A stretch of DNA of 44,172 nucleotides, taken from CAZAFN01 sp964484795. Lineage in GTDB: Bacteria; Pseudomonadota; Alphaproteobacteria; Methylaequorales; Methylaequoraceae. A program made the translations under genes and the position numbers. Where the stretch lies: the NCBI GenBank assembly GCA_964484795.1, contig CAZAFN010000011.1:1-44172 (forward strand), given 5' to 3'. How positions within the stretch are numbered: position 1 is the stretch's first letter; each line of letters begins with the position of its first letter. Shown in pieces: positions 6,842 through 14,911 of the stretch. Under the pieces are notes generated by a model that worked only from the letters and a program-made list of their open reading frames with translations, had not been told where the DNA came from and did no database searches.

Positions 6842-8225
6842 ATATAGAATTGAAAAAGATAGCATAGGAGATGTAAAGGTTCCAAATGAGAAATTTTGGG
6901 GAGCACAAACACAAAGGAGCGTTGAGAATTTCCCAATCGGTTCAGATATGATGCCAATTGAAATAATAAAAGCATTTGCAATACAAAAAAAAGCCGCAGC
7001 AATTAGCAACATTGCAATAGAAAAATTGCCAGCAAATATCGGAGAAAAAATTATTGAAATTTGTGATGAATTAATAGATGGAAAACTTCAAGATCAATTT
7101 CCACTTTCTGTTTGGCAGACAGGATCAGGCACACAAACTAATATGAATGTAAATGAAGTAATAGCTAACAAAGCAAATCAAAAATTGGGGAAAAAACTCG
7201 GAACTTATAGCCCTATCCATCCTAATGATCACTGCAATCTTGGACAATCATCCAATGACTCTTTTCCAACGGCAATGCACATAGCAATTGTATCGGAAAC
7301 TCAAAAAAAACTAAAACCCTCCATAGAAAACTTTATTAAAGTGCTGAAGAAAAAAAAAGAGGAATTCAAACAAATAATAAAAATTGGTAGAACACATTTA
7401 CAAGATGCAACACCAATAACTTTGAGTCAAGAGTTTGGTGCCTACATATCACAGTTAGAAAATTCCTTATCTAGAATACTTAATTCACTAGAGGAAATTT
7501 ACTTTCTCGCTCAAGGCGGAACTGCAGTTGGAACTGGTTTGAATTCTTCAAAAAAATTTATTTCAGGGTTTATCAAGGCAGTTCAAATGATTACAGGATA
7601 TCCATTTAAAGAGTCAAAAAATAAGTTTGAGTCTTTATCATCCCATGATCCAATTACACATTTCTCTGGTTCTATAAACACATTAGTGACATCCTGCTAT
7701 AAAATAGCTAATGATCTTCGCCTGCTTTCATCTGGGCCAAGATGTGGAATTGGTGAAATAACCTTGCCATCCAACGAACCTGGTTCGTCAATAATGCCTG
7801 GGAAAGTCAATCCCACTCAATGTGAGGCAATGTCTCAAGTTTGCATTCACCTAATGGGTTTACATTTGTCAATATCCATAGCTGGAAGCCAAGGCCATTT
7901 TCAATTAAATGCAAACAAAACTGTTATAATTTTCTCAATACTAAGGTCCATCAGACTCATAGGTGATGCCATTGATTCATTTTCTGAGAGATGTGTTAAT
8001 GGACTTGAACCTAATAAAGATTCCATAAATAAAAACCTTGAAAATTCACTTATGCTAGTTACCTCACTTAATCCAAAAATTGGGTATGAAAAATCAGCAG
8101 AAATAGCAAAAAAAGCATTTTCTGAAAAAATCACACTCAAACAAGCAGCTGTCAAACTCAATTATCTCACAGAAAAAGAATTTGATGAATTAGTTAAACC
8201 TGAAAAAATGATCTCCATTGACTAG
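6834..8225 (+). CDS. fumC: Class II fumarate hydratase
   Basis: Converts fumarate and water to L-malate in the TCA cycle. The 463-residue protein starts MTEYRIEKDS, typical of FumC; an upstream alternative start would add six residues inside sspB. Key residues fall at the same numbers as in the E. coli enzyme: GRTHLQDATP with His188, and the signature GSSIMPGKVNP at 317-327 with Ser318 on the SS loop. SGSGTQTNMN-like binding appears as TGSGTQTNMNVNE. It is iron-free and oxygen-stable as a class. Its stop overlaps the stop of the convergent AsmA-like gene by 4 bases. Confidence 0.96.
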   Translation: MTEYRIEKDSIGDVKVPNEKFWGAQTQRSVENFPIGSDMMPIEIIKAFAIQKKAAAISNIAIEKLPANIGEKIIEICDELIDGKLQDQFPLSVWQTGSGTQTNMNVNEVIANKANQKLGKKLGTYSPIHPNDHCNLGQSSNDSFPTAMHIAIVSETQKKLKPSIENFIKVLKKKKEEFKQIIKIGRTHLQDATPITLSQEFGAYISQLENSLSRILNSLEEIYFLAQGGTAVGTGLNSSKKFISGFIKAVQMITGYPFKESKNKFESLSSHDPITHFSGSINTLVTSCYKIANDLRLLSSGPRCGIGEITLPSNEPGSSIMPGKVNPTQCEAMSQVCIHLMGLHLSISIAGSQGHFQLNANKTVIIFSILRSIRLIGDAIDSFSERCVNGLEPNKDSINKNLENSLMLVTSLNPKIGYEKSAEIAKKAFSEKITLKQAAVKLNYLTEKEFDELVKPEKMISID

Positions 8226-9913
8226 TTTAAAAATAAATCGATTATTTTTTCGGGATCAACTTCTTTTTTAAGATCCAAGCCCTTTAAGATTCCCTTTAGC
8301 GATCCAGGATTTATGACTATTTTTTTTTTCTTCTTCAATATTTTATTTATTCCTTCAGCAAATAAAACATCTCTGATTTCCTGAAAATCATATGACACTT
8401 TATAATTGCTAGAACTACCATTAAAATTTATTCTGAATGGAGGCAAATTCTTATATTTTTCAGTTCTCACCAAAAATTCATTTTTTATATTCAATCTATC
8501 ACTTATTAGATCATAATTACCCGTGGAATTAATTCTCACGTTATCTTGAATACTCTTGAGCCCATTTATACGTAAAACTCCTTTTTTAATCATAAAATTT
8601 AAATCTATTGATTTGATAATAGAAAAACCTTGCGTATTCTTTTGGTTTATAAGAGCTAAAAATTTTGGCAAACTATCAAGATCATCAATTTTACTTGCAA
8701 TGTTCTTTAAATCTATTCCTCTGAGCTTAACTTTCCCAGAATTACATTTGCCTTGAATTAGAGACTTATTGATTGCCTTAGTAATATCATTAAAGAATTC
8801 ACTTACCTCAAAATTAAAAGAACAATCCATTTTTCCTTCTAACAAATCATATTTAGTTTTACCAAAATATTTTTCTTCAATTAGAAAGTTTTCAAGCATA
8901 GCTTTACCATTTATTTTTTTTTCTGCTAGATGGTAAACTGCTTCAGATTTTACTGACGATTCATTAAAATTAAAATGTAAATTTTTAAAAGAAATCTTTT
9001 TTTTATCTGAAATTATCTTAAATCTAGCATTCTCAAAAATTAGAGAATCATAAATCATATTCTTTATTCCAACATCAAGATCCAATCTGAAATTAGGTTT
9101 TGATAAATTTGCAAAAACCACGTCATCATTTCTTTTGAAGAATGAAAGTTGACTGGCTACTAAAAACAATTCATCCAGTTTTAAAAGATCACTTTCAGTT
9201 TTACCTTTAAAAAATACATCATTTCCATCAAATGATAATTTCCCTTTTGTTTGAAGTTTATTCTCATTCTTTATTTTTTGTTCCAGTTGAAAATCAATTT
9301 CATCAAACTCGAAACCAGAAGCATCAAGCAAAAAATGTGAGGGGTAATTTTCATAATCAAAATCACCTTTGATGAAAAAATGACCGACACTTTCATATGA
9401 AATATTAATGTTTTTAAATTTGAAAATGTTTTGTGAGTTAACAATTCTTAATTTTCCATTATGCAACTTTATCTTCTTAATTTTTTTTTTAATGAAATTG
9501 AAAGCTTTTTTATCTTTTGATTCCAACCCAACAGGAATTTTCAGATCAGAAAACTTTCCTGAAACATCAACATCCTTATATCTGATTATTGGTGAAAAAA
9601 ACTCCAGAGAACTGAATTCCGGATTAAGATTTATCAAGGAGTTCCAAGAAGATAGAACCTTTACTCTTTGTGAGGTTATATCAATTCCATTTTTCTCATC
9701 CTTAAAACTCACATCATTAGCTTGTATAGTAGGAAATGGAAAAAATGTGACTTCAACATCATCACTGAAATTAATTTGTATGTCCAATTCATTTGCTACT
9801 TTTTGATTAATTGAATTAACAATGCTTTTTTTATCAATCAATAGTGGCAAAAATGTGAGAACAATTAATAATAAAGCGGAAAAGAAAAAAAAAAGTTTAA
9901 GTGTCCTTAACAC
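8222..9913 (-). CDS. AsmA family protein
   Basis: A 563-residue inner-membrane-anchored periplasmic protein. One N-terminal membrane segment (residues 6-25) is followed by the AsmA start: FSDDVEVTFFPFPTIQANDVSF, a classical AsmA N-domain block. The rest is strand-rich with repeated beta segments and a C-terminal AsmA-like region (GVLRINGLKSI, GNYDL). AsmA-like proteins are implicated in outer-membrane assembly and lipid transfer. Translation begins at a GTG right after the TAA of the SH3-like gene, with no gap, so the two are coupled. Confidence 0.75.
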   Translation of the reverse strand: MLRTLKLFFFFSALLLIVLTFLPLLIDKKSIVNSINQKVANELDIQINFSDDVEVTFFPFPTIQANDVSFKDEKNGIDITSQRVKVLSSWNSLINLNPEFSSLEFFSPIIRYKDVDVSGKFSDLKIPVGLESKDKKAFNFIKKKIKKIKLHNGKLRIVNSQNIFKFKNINISYESVGHFFIKGDFDYENYPSHFLLDASGFEFDEIDFQLEQKIKNENKLQTKGKLSFDGNDVFFKGKTESDLLKLDELFLVASQLSFFKRNDDVVFANLSKPNFRLDLDVGIKNMIYDSLIFENARFKIISDKKKISFKNLHFNFNESSVKSEAVYHLAEKKINGKAMLENFLIEEKYFGKTKYDLLEGKMDCSFNFEVSEFFNDITKAINKSLIQGKCNSGKVKLRGIDLKNIASKIDDLDSLPKFLALINQKNTQGFSIIKSIDLNFMIKKGVLRINGLKSIQDNVRINSTGNYDLISDRLNIKNEFLVRTEKYKNLPPFRINFNGSSSNYKVSYDFQEIRDVLFAEGINKILKKKKKIVINPGSLKGILKGLDLKKEVDPEKIIDLFLN

Positions 9914-10498
9914 TTATTTGACTGATTTTAGATATCTAGGTCGATGCGGACCAGACAAAATTATAAACTGTTCTTCATCATTCTCATTTCTAAATGACAG
10001 AAACGAAGGGGATTGATTTGCATTCTTCCAAAGATCGTATACTTGGAAAGCTTGATTTGGGTGTCTTCTTCCTTTAAACCAGTTATTGTCAGCTATTACT
10101 ATTGCCGCAGCACCTCCAATATGTTTTACATCCAAGAAAGTATCAACTGAAATTGCCTCCTTTATAGATGCACTCATCTGCATTACATTCTCCTTAAATT
10201 TCTTAAATGATTGATCATAATTTCTTTTACCAGATGATCCTTTAGGTTTTTCAAGCGCAAAGTCTTCTTTTAGGCCCCAACCAGCTAATCCTGTCAACTC
10301 ATCCAAGAGATAATACCATTCATCTTTTGTTTCTTTAAGGATCATTTCTTTTCCAAGCTCAATTGGATAAATAATTGATGCTTCAATACTTGGCTCCACA
10401 TAGATATTAGATGAACCTTTGACATTGAAATATTTTTCTTGAGACTGCAAATGATTGTTGAAAAAAAAAACAAAAAAAGCGATTAGTATATATTTCAT
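9914..10498 (-). CDS. Exported SH3-like domain protein
   Basis: A 194-residue secreted protein. A signal peptide (residues 1-19, MKYILIAFFVFFF and onward, cleavage near LQSQ-EK) precedes a bacterial SH3 domain of about 60 residues (FNVKGSSNIYVEPSIEASII, EWYYLLDELTGLAGWGLKEDF), the type found in proteins acting near peptidoglycan. The C-terminal half (residues 90-194) has no recognised domain. It is upstream of, and directly abutting, the AsmA-like gene, and diverges from the peptidoglycan amidase with 36 bases between starts. A cell-envelope role is inferred. Confidence 0.7.
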   Translation of the reverse strand: MKYILIAFFVFFFNNHLQSQEKYFNVKGSSNIYVEPSIEASIIYPIELGKEMILKETKDEWYYLLDELTGLAGWGLKEDFALEKPKGSSGKRNYDQSFKKFKENVMQMSASIKEAISVDTFLDVKHIGGAAAIVIADNNWFKGRRHPNQAFQVYDLWKNANQSPSFLSFRNENDEEQFIILSGPHRPRYLKSVK

Positions 10499-10534
10499 AA
10501 GAGTATTAATGTATTAACAATAATATTGAACATT

Positions 10535-11248
10535 ATGTTTACCAATATATCTCACAAATACAAATCAAAAAACTTTGATAATCGAAAAAAAAAAATTTCA
10601 TTTATAATTCTACACTATACTGAAACAAAAACCCTCAAAAAGGCTATTACATTACTTACTAGCAATGCACGAAAGGTAAGTTGTCACTTTGTAATCGATC
10701 AAAAAGGGAAAATTTATAATCTAGTAGACGTCAAGTATAGAGCCTGGCACGCCGGAGAATCCAAGTGGAAAAAATCCACAGATATCAATAGTCGCTCAAT
10801 AGGCATTGAAATAGTTAATGCTGGTGAAAGTTCAAATGAAGATTATCCTAATCAACAAATCAAATCACTTGTACATTTGTTAAAAGAACTAAAAGAAAAG
10901 TTTAAAATTTGTGATGAAAAGGTGTTAGGTCATAGCGACATTGCTCCATTGAGGAAAATTGACCCAGGAGCGCATTTTCCTTGGAAGAAAATCCATCAAA
11001 ATTCTATTGGAATTTGGGTTGATGATCGAATGGTCAAATCTAAATTGAGCTCAATTGATTATTACACTTTTCTAAAAAATTTAAAAATGATTGGCTATCC
11101 GTTTATAAAGTTGAACTCTAAAAACAATAAGAATCGTTTAGTTGTAAACTCATTCCATAGACATCATCTTCCAAAACTTTTAAATAAACCTCCTAACAAG
11201 TCAAGCTTACTTAAATCCATTGACATACTAGATTTAAAAAAACATTGA
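10535..11248 (+). CDS. N-acetylmuramoyl-L-alanine amidase (AmpD/AmiD type)
   Basis: A zinc amidase of the Amidase_2 fold that cleaves the bond between N-acetylmuramic acid and L-alanine in peptidoglycan or anhydro-muropeptides. The 237-residue product shows His27 in IILHYTET, and GHSDIAPLRKIDPG with His133 and Asp143, the same His-x9-Asp spacing as AmpD zinc ligands. CHFVIDQKGKIYNLV and WHAGES also match. There is no signal peptide, favouring a cytoplasmic recycling role, although unusual export cannot be excluded. The frame starts 9 bases earlier at a TTG; the ATG at 10535 is preferred. Residues 165-237 form a C-terminal extension. Confidence 0.88.
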   Translation: MFTNISHKYKSKNFDNRKKKISFIILHYTETKTLKKAITLLTSNARKVSCHFVIDQKGKIYNLVDVKYRAWHAGESKWKKSTDINSRSIGIEIVNAGESSNEDYPNQQIKSLVHLLKELKEKFKICDEKVLGHSDIAPLRKIDPGAHFPWKKIHQNSIGIWVDDRMVKSKLSSIDYYTFLKNLKMIGYPFIKLNSKNNKNRLVVNSFHRHHLPKLLNKPPNKSSLLKSIDILDLKKH

Positions 11249-11274
11249 CTTACCTAAAAAATAAGTAGTTTAAT
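11245..11274 (+). promoter_or_regulatory. Candidate sigma-70 promoter of rnpB
   Basis: A -35 element TTGACT (11245-11250) and a -10 element TTTAAT (11269-11274) are separated by 18 bases. Transcription would start about 7 bases downstream, exactly at the predicted 5' end of RNase P RNA (11282). Position makes the call stronger than the hexamers alone. A second TTGACA at 11220-11225 has no suitable -10. Confidence 0.55.
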
Positions 11275-11281
11275 TGATATG

Positions 11282-11630
11282 CTAGATGGTCGTATGGCTG
11301 CCTTTTGAAGGAGGAAAGTCCGGACTCAGCAGAACACCAAAGCCGGATAACATCCGGCGGGGGAAACCCTAGGGAAAGTGCAACAGAAAAAAAACCGCCA
11401 TTTTTTGGTAAGGGTGAAAAGGTGAGGTAAGAGCTCACCACTTTTTTGGTAACAAAGAAGGTATTGTAAACCCCTTTGGGAGCAAGTCCGAAAAAGCTTT
11501 GTCTTATGACTGGTGATGTTCTGCACCAAAGCATGGTAGGACGCTAGAAATAATTGGTAACAATTATTCGAGATTAATAGCCATAGCCTTTTTATTTAAA
11601 GGTACAGAATCCGGCTTATAGACCATCTAG
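11282..11630 (+). ncRNA. rnpB: RNase P RNA (bacterial class A)
   Basis: The catalytic RNA that trims 5' leaders from tRNA precursors. The ends pair as helix P1 (CTAGATGGTC at 11282-11291 with GACCATCTAG at 11621-11630). Conserved elements appear in order: GAGGAAAGTCCGGACTC (CR-I), AGGGAAAGTGCAACAGAAA, GGTGAGGTAAGAGCTCACC (CR-IV), GGGAGCAAG, and ACAGAATCCGGCTTATAG (CR-V). At about 349 bases it has a normal length. The rnpB-mraZ neighbourhood is common in alphaproteobacteria. Any open frames across this stretch are not real genes. Confidence 0.96.
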
Positions 11631-11643
11631 TTTTTTTTTTTTT
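11631..11643 (+). terminator. T-run ending rnpB transcription
   Basis: Thirteen consecutive T residues follow immediately after the last base of the RNase P RNA P1 helix. The GC-moderate 3' structure followed by a U-tract fits intrinsic termination, although P1 is a long-range helix and no separate terminator hairpin is visible. Confidence 0.5.
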
Positions 11644-11646
11644 ATC

Positions 11647-11675
11647 TTGATATGTGGCAGAATATACCATAATAT
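11647..11675 (+). promoter_or_regulatory. Candidate promoter of the mraZ/dcw operon
   Basis: TTGATA (11647-11652) and TAATAT (11670-11675) with a 17-base spacer lie in the short gap between the rnpB T-run and mraZ. The -10 falls inside the MraZ-type repeats, as expected for an autorepressed promoter. AT-rich background makes chance matches likely. Confidence 0.4.
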
Positions 11676-11690
11676 CCCATAATATCCCAA
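11661..11690 (-). promoter_or_regulatory. Three tandem MraZ-binding boxes
   Basis: Three consecutive 10-bp units occur on the plus strand: AATATACCAT, AATATCCCAT, AATATCCCAA. On the minus strand these give TGGTA, TGGGA and TGGGA, each separated by 5 bases. TGGGN repeats with 5-base spacers upstream of mraZ are the known operator of the MraZ repressor in E. coli. Here they end 11 bases before the mraZ ATG. Confidence 0.75.
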
Positions 11691-11701
11691 TTAAGGACTT
11701 T

Positions 11702-12166
11702 ATGGCTTTGTTTTTGTCAACTATTATCAATAAAATGGATTCTAAATCTAGAGTTTCTGTTCCTTCATCATTTAGAAATTCTTTGCAAAAACAATCATTT
11801 AAAGGGGTTATAGCTTTCCCTTCTTACAACAACAAATCTATTGATGCATGTGGGGTGGATAGAATGGAAAGTATCTCTGACAGTCTAGATAGTAACAATG
11901 ATTACTCAAAAGACGAGTTTGACCTTATATCTCTTTATTTTGGTGAGGCTGAAAGACTACCATTTGACACAGAAGGAAGAATAATCCTGCCTAAAAAATT
12001 AATTGAGCATGCAAGCATAGACAAAGATGTTCTTTTTGTAGGATTAGGACCAACCTTTCAAATTTGGGATCCTCAATACTATGAAAAAAGGAAGGAACAA
12101 ACAATCAAAACGGCGATTCAGAAAAAACTCAATCCTCGTTTAAAACCTATACCTAAAGGAGTTTAA
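11702..12166 (+). CDS. mraZ: Transcriptional regulator MraZ
   Basis: A DNA-binding repressor of the dcw operon, forming rings that contact tandem TGGG repeats. The 154-residue product has two AbrB-like swapped halves, each with the diagnostic D-x-x-x-R motif: MDSKSRVSVPSSFR (residues 12-25) and FDTEGRIILPKKL (about 98-110). The ATG at 11702 follows AAGGA at 11693-11697 and gives the normal MALFLSTI start; an upstream frame to 11654 would read through the operator. Repeats matching its own binding site lie just upstream, so autoregulation of mraZ, ftsZ and the genes below is likely. Confidence 0.93.
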   Translation: MALFLSTIINKMDSKSRVSVPSSFRNSLQKQSFKGVIAFPSYNNKSIDACGVDRMESISDSLDSNNDYSKDEFDLISLYFGEAERLPFDTEGRIILPKKLIEHASIDKDVLFVGLGPTFQIWDPQYYEKRKEQTIKTAIQKKLNPRLKPIPKGV

Positions 12167-12184
12167 CATGTTAAGGAGAAAAAA

Positions 12185-13726
12185 ATGACAACACTTCATC
12201 TTAAGATGCCTTCGAAAATTGACAATCTTTCACCCAGAATATTAGTTATTGGAGTTGGGGGAGCTGGCGGAAATATTGTAAATAGTATGATAAAATCAGA
12301 AATTAAAGGAGTTGAATTTTTCCATTTCAATACAGACAACCAGGCATTAAAAAATTCCTCAGAAAGTTGCAATACCCTTCAATTAGGGCCTAGTTGCACT
12401 AAAGGTTTGGGTGCTGGTGCTAACCCTGAAATGGGGAAAAAAGCAGCAGAAGAAGTTTCTGCTGAAATAGAAGAACATCTAATAGATTCACATATGGTTT
12501 TTTTAACTGCAGGTATGGGAGGTGGAACTGGAACAGGAGCAGCTCCTATCATAGCCAGTATTGCCAAAAAATTAAATATTCTGACTGTAGGAGTTGTAAC
12601 AAAACCTTTTGCAATGGAAGGAAAAAAGAAACAAGAACATGCTGACTATGGAACTACAGAATTGCAAAAATACGTTGACAATCTCATAGTTATACCAAAT
12701 CAGAATATTTTCGCTTTGGCTAAGCAGGACACATCCTTTACAGATGCTCTTCAATTTGCCAATAATGTTCTAATCGATGGAGTTAGAAGCATTATTGATG
12801 TGATGGTAAATCCAGGAGTAATGAATCACGATTTTAATGATGTTAAAGCAATAATGAACGAAACAGGTAAGGTGCATCTTGGAACTGGCATTTTTGAAGG
12901 AGAAGATCGTGCAGCTGAAGCCACTGAACAAGCGATATCAAACCCCATACTAGAAAATAATTCTATGGCTGGAGCTAAAGGTGTATTAATTAACATTACA
13001 TGTGGAGAGGATACGAGTCTTCATGAAATTGATCTAGCTGTAAACAGAATAAGGAAAGAAGCAGATGAAAATACAACTTTGATTTTGGGTGTCCAGAAAA
13101 CCTCAGATTATGAGGGCAAATTTAAAATTTCTGTACTTTCAACTGGAATCGATTCAGAAAATTATTATCAAAACATTGTTAATGAAGAAAAAACAAACTA
13201 TTCAACAGAAAAAATTAAATCTAATGAGAGGACTATGGTCGAAAGATCATCTGAAAAAATTCAAGATAGTTTTTTTGTTGATCTCAGACAAACAAGTGAT
13301 TTCAATAAAAAAAATAATTCTTCAATTGAGGATGAAATCACTGTGATCGGAGAAAACGCAAAAATTGATGAAACAGAAATTTCTGAAAAAAAATCATTTT
13401 TTGGCAGATTATTTGGATCAAGCAAAAACACAAATGAAGATTTAAATAAAAGTATTCCTGAAACAATAAAAAATGCGGGAACTGAGAATGAGTTCAAAAA
13501 TGAAATCAAGGAGATGGTAGAAGAAAGTGATAAAAAATTTAAAAGTGAACCCAAGGACGAGATCAAGGATGAAGAAAATATTATAGAAACAAGTTTCTCG
13601 GATTTTGATTCTCAAAGCAATCAACAATCAGATATATCAGATTTGGACTCACAAAACGAACGCCAAGCAGATATTGATGATGATCTTCTCCAAATACCAG
13701 CGTTCTTGAGAAGACAAGCCAACTAA
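12185..13726 (+). CDS. ftsZ: Cell division GTPase FtsZ
   Basis: The tubulin-like GTPase that forms the Z-ring. The tubulin signature GGGTGTG is at residues 112-118, with GVGGAGGNIV near the N-terminus and the T7 loop region (NDVKAIM, about 219) conserved. The core (about residues 12-325) is followed by a roughly 170-residue Lys/Glu/Asp/Ser-rich linker and the tail DDDLLQIPAFLRRQAN, which is the conserved FtsA- and membrane-partner-binding peptide of alphaproteobacterial FtsZ. An AAGGAG site lies 6 bases before the ATG. Its place, between mraZ and rsmH, is unusual: ftsZ normally follows ftsA, where this cluster has no copy. Confidence 0.97.
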   Translation: MTTLHLKMPSKIDNLSPRILVIGVGGAGGNIVNSMIKSEIKGVEFFHFNTDNQALKNSSESCNTLQLGPSCTKGLGAGANPEMGKKAAEEVSAEIEEHLIDSHMVFLTAGMGGGTGTGAAPIIASIAKKLNILTVGVVTKPFAMEGKKKQEHADYGTTELQKYVDNLIVIPNQNIFALAKQDTSFTDALQFANNVLIDGVRSIIDVMVNPGVMNHDFNDVKAIMNETGKVHLGTGIFEGEDRAAEATEQAISNPILENNSMAGAKGVLINITCGEDTSLHEIDLAVNRIRKEADENTTLILGVQKTSDYEGKFKISVLSTGIDSENYYQNIVNEEKTNYSTEKIKSNERTMVERSSEKIQDSFFVDLRQTSDFNKKNNSSIEDEITVIGENAKIDETEISEKKSFFGRLFGSSKNTNEDLNKSIPETIKNAGTENEFKNEIKEMVEESDKKFKSEPKDEIKDEENIIETSFSDFDSQSNQQSDISDLDSQNERQADIDDDLLQIPAFLRRQAN

Positions 13727-13728
13727 AG

Positions 13729-14658
13729 ATGTCTGGCAATACCAAACATCTACCGGTAATGGTTGATGAAGTTATGTCTTTCTTAAATCCCAAAGACAAG
13801 AAAAAATACCTAGATGGAACTTTTGGTCAGGGAGGGTATAGTAAGAAGATTTTGCAAATGGCTTCTTGTCAAGTTTTTGCAATCGATAGAGATCCTAACG
13901 CAAAAGTTTTTGCAGATAAATTAAAAAAAAAATATCCAAAAAACCTGATTTTTGATGTTCAAAGATTTAGCAACATCAAAACAACATTAATTAAGAGAAA
14001 AATTAAATATTTTGATGGGATTGTTCTGGATTTAGGGATTTGCAACACTCAATTAAATGATTCTAGTCGAGGTTTTTCATTTTCATATGATGGCCCACTA
14101 GATATGAGAATGGATAGAACAAACTCTAGTCTAACTGCAGAAAAAATCATCAATGAATTTTCTGAAAAAGAGTTAAGTGATATTTTTTTTTATTATGGTG
14201 AAGAAAGAAACTCAAGAAAAATTGCAAGATCAATAATTGAGTTTAGAATAAAAAAAAAAATTGATTCTACAAAAACGCTATCTCAAATTGTTGAAAAAAT
14301 AAATTTTCAAAAAAAAATTCATCCAGCTACTAGAGTCTTCCAATCTCTAAGAATTTTTATAAATGATGAACTAAATGAACTAGAAAGCTTTCTAAAAACA
14401 AGCGTAAACATTTTAAAAAAAGGCTCTCCTATTGCAATTGTAGCTTTCCACTCACTTGAGGACAAAATTATAAAGAATTTTTTCAAAAAAAATAGTTACC
14501 ACACTGCCAACAATTATAGACACCAACCAGAAATTCAATTGGAAGAAAAAACATTAATCAAAGTACTAACCAAAAAAGCTATTACGCCCTCACTGAAAGA
14601 AGTAAAAAACAACCCCCGATCTCGATCTGCAAGATTAAGAGTTGCTGAAAAGTTATGA
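13729..14658 (+). CDS. rsmH: 16S rRNA (cytosine1402-N4)-methyltransferase
   Basis: Methylates N4 of C1402 in 16S rRNA using S-adenosylmethionine; formerly MraW. The 309-residue protein has HLPVMVDEVMSFL at the start, the SAM-binding DGTFGQGGYSKKIL (about residues 29-42), FAIDRDPNA, LDLGICNTQLNDSSRGFSF, GPLDMRMD and the C-terminal FHSLEDKIIKNFF. All are family hallmarks. It begins 2 bases after the ftsZ stop and overlaps ftsL by 4 bases (ATGA), so it is part of the same transcript. Confidence 0.96.
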   Translation: MSGNTKHLPVMVDEVMSFLNPKDKKKYLDGTFGQGGYSKKILQMASCQVFAIDRDPNAKVFADKLKKKYPKNLIFDVQRFSNIKTTLIKRKIKYFDGIVLDLGICNTQLNDSSRGFSFSYDGPLDMRMDRTNSSLTAEKIINEFSEKELSDIFFYYGEERNSRKIARSIIEFRIKKKIDSTKTLSQIVEKINFQKKIHPATRVFQSLRIFINDELNELESFLKTSVNILKKGSPIAIVAFHSLEDKIIKNFFKKNSYHTANNYRHQPEIQLEEKTLIKVLTKKAITPSLKEVKNNPRSRSARLRVAEKL

Positions 14659-14903
14659 AATTTGTACACCTCATTTTTTTTACATTGATTATAACTTCTA
14701 TAATTGCAGTTAAGCTGAAAGTAACAGATCAGAAAGCTAAATTAAATAAAATCAGTCAAGAAATAAAGGATATTGACAAGGAAATTGAAGCAATAACCAC
14801 TGATATGACTCATATTACTCGTCCACAAAAGCTCAAGGCAATAAATGAAAAAGAATTTAAATTTTCACCAATTGAACAAGAACACTTAATTATTCTTAAA
14901 TAA
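14655..14903 (+). CDS. ftsL: Cell division protein FtsL
   Basis: An 82-residue bitopic membrane protein with one N-terminal membrane helix (residues 4-20) and a periplasmic coiled coil (about 24-56, with heptad Leu/Ile) ending in the short conserved THITRPQKL block. FtsL joins FtsQ and the FtsW-FtsI synthase at the septum. The sequence is weakly conserved, but size, topology and the location between rsmH and ftsI are diagnostic. The ATGA overlap with rsmH indicates translational coupling. Confidence 0.85.
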   Translation: MKFVHLIFFTLIITSIIAVKLKVTDQKAKLNKISQEIKDIDKEIEAITTDMTHITRPQKLKAINEKEFKFSPIEQEHLIILK

Positions 14904-14911
14904 CAATTTTT

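Noticed and set aside
11250..11534. Minus-strand open frames of 94 and 67 codons
   Set aside because: They lie entirely antisense to the conserved RNase P RNA, whose conserved elements explain the sequence.
11654..11701. Upstream start of mraZ giving a 170-residue protein
   Set aside because: It would translate the operator repeats; the ATG at 11702 has a good ribosome site and the family-typical N-terminus.
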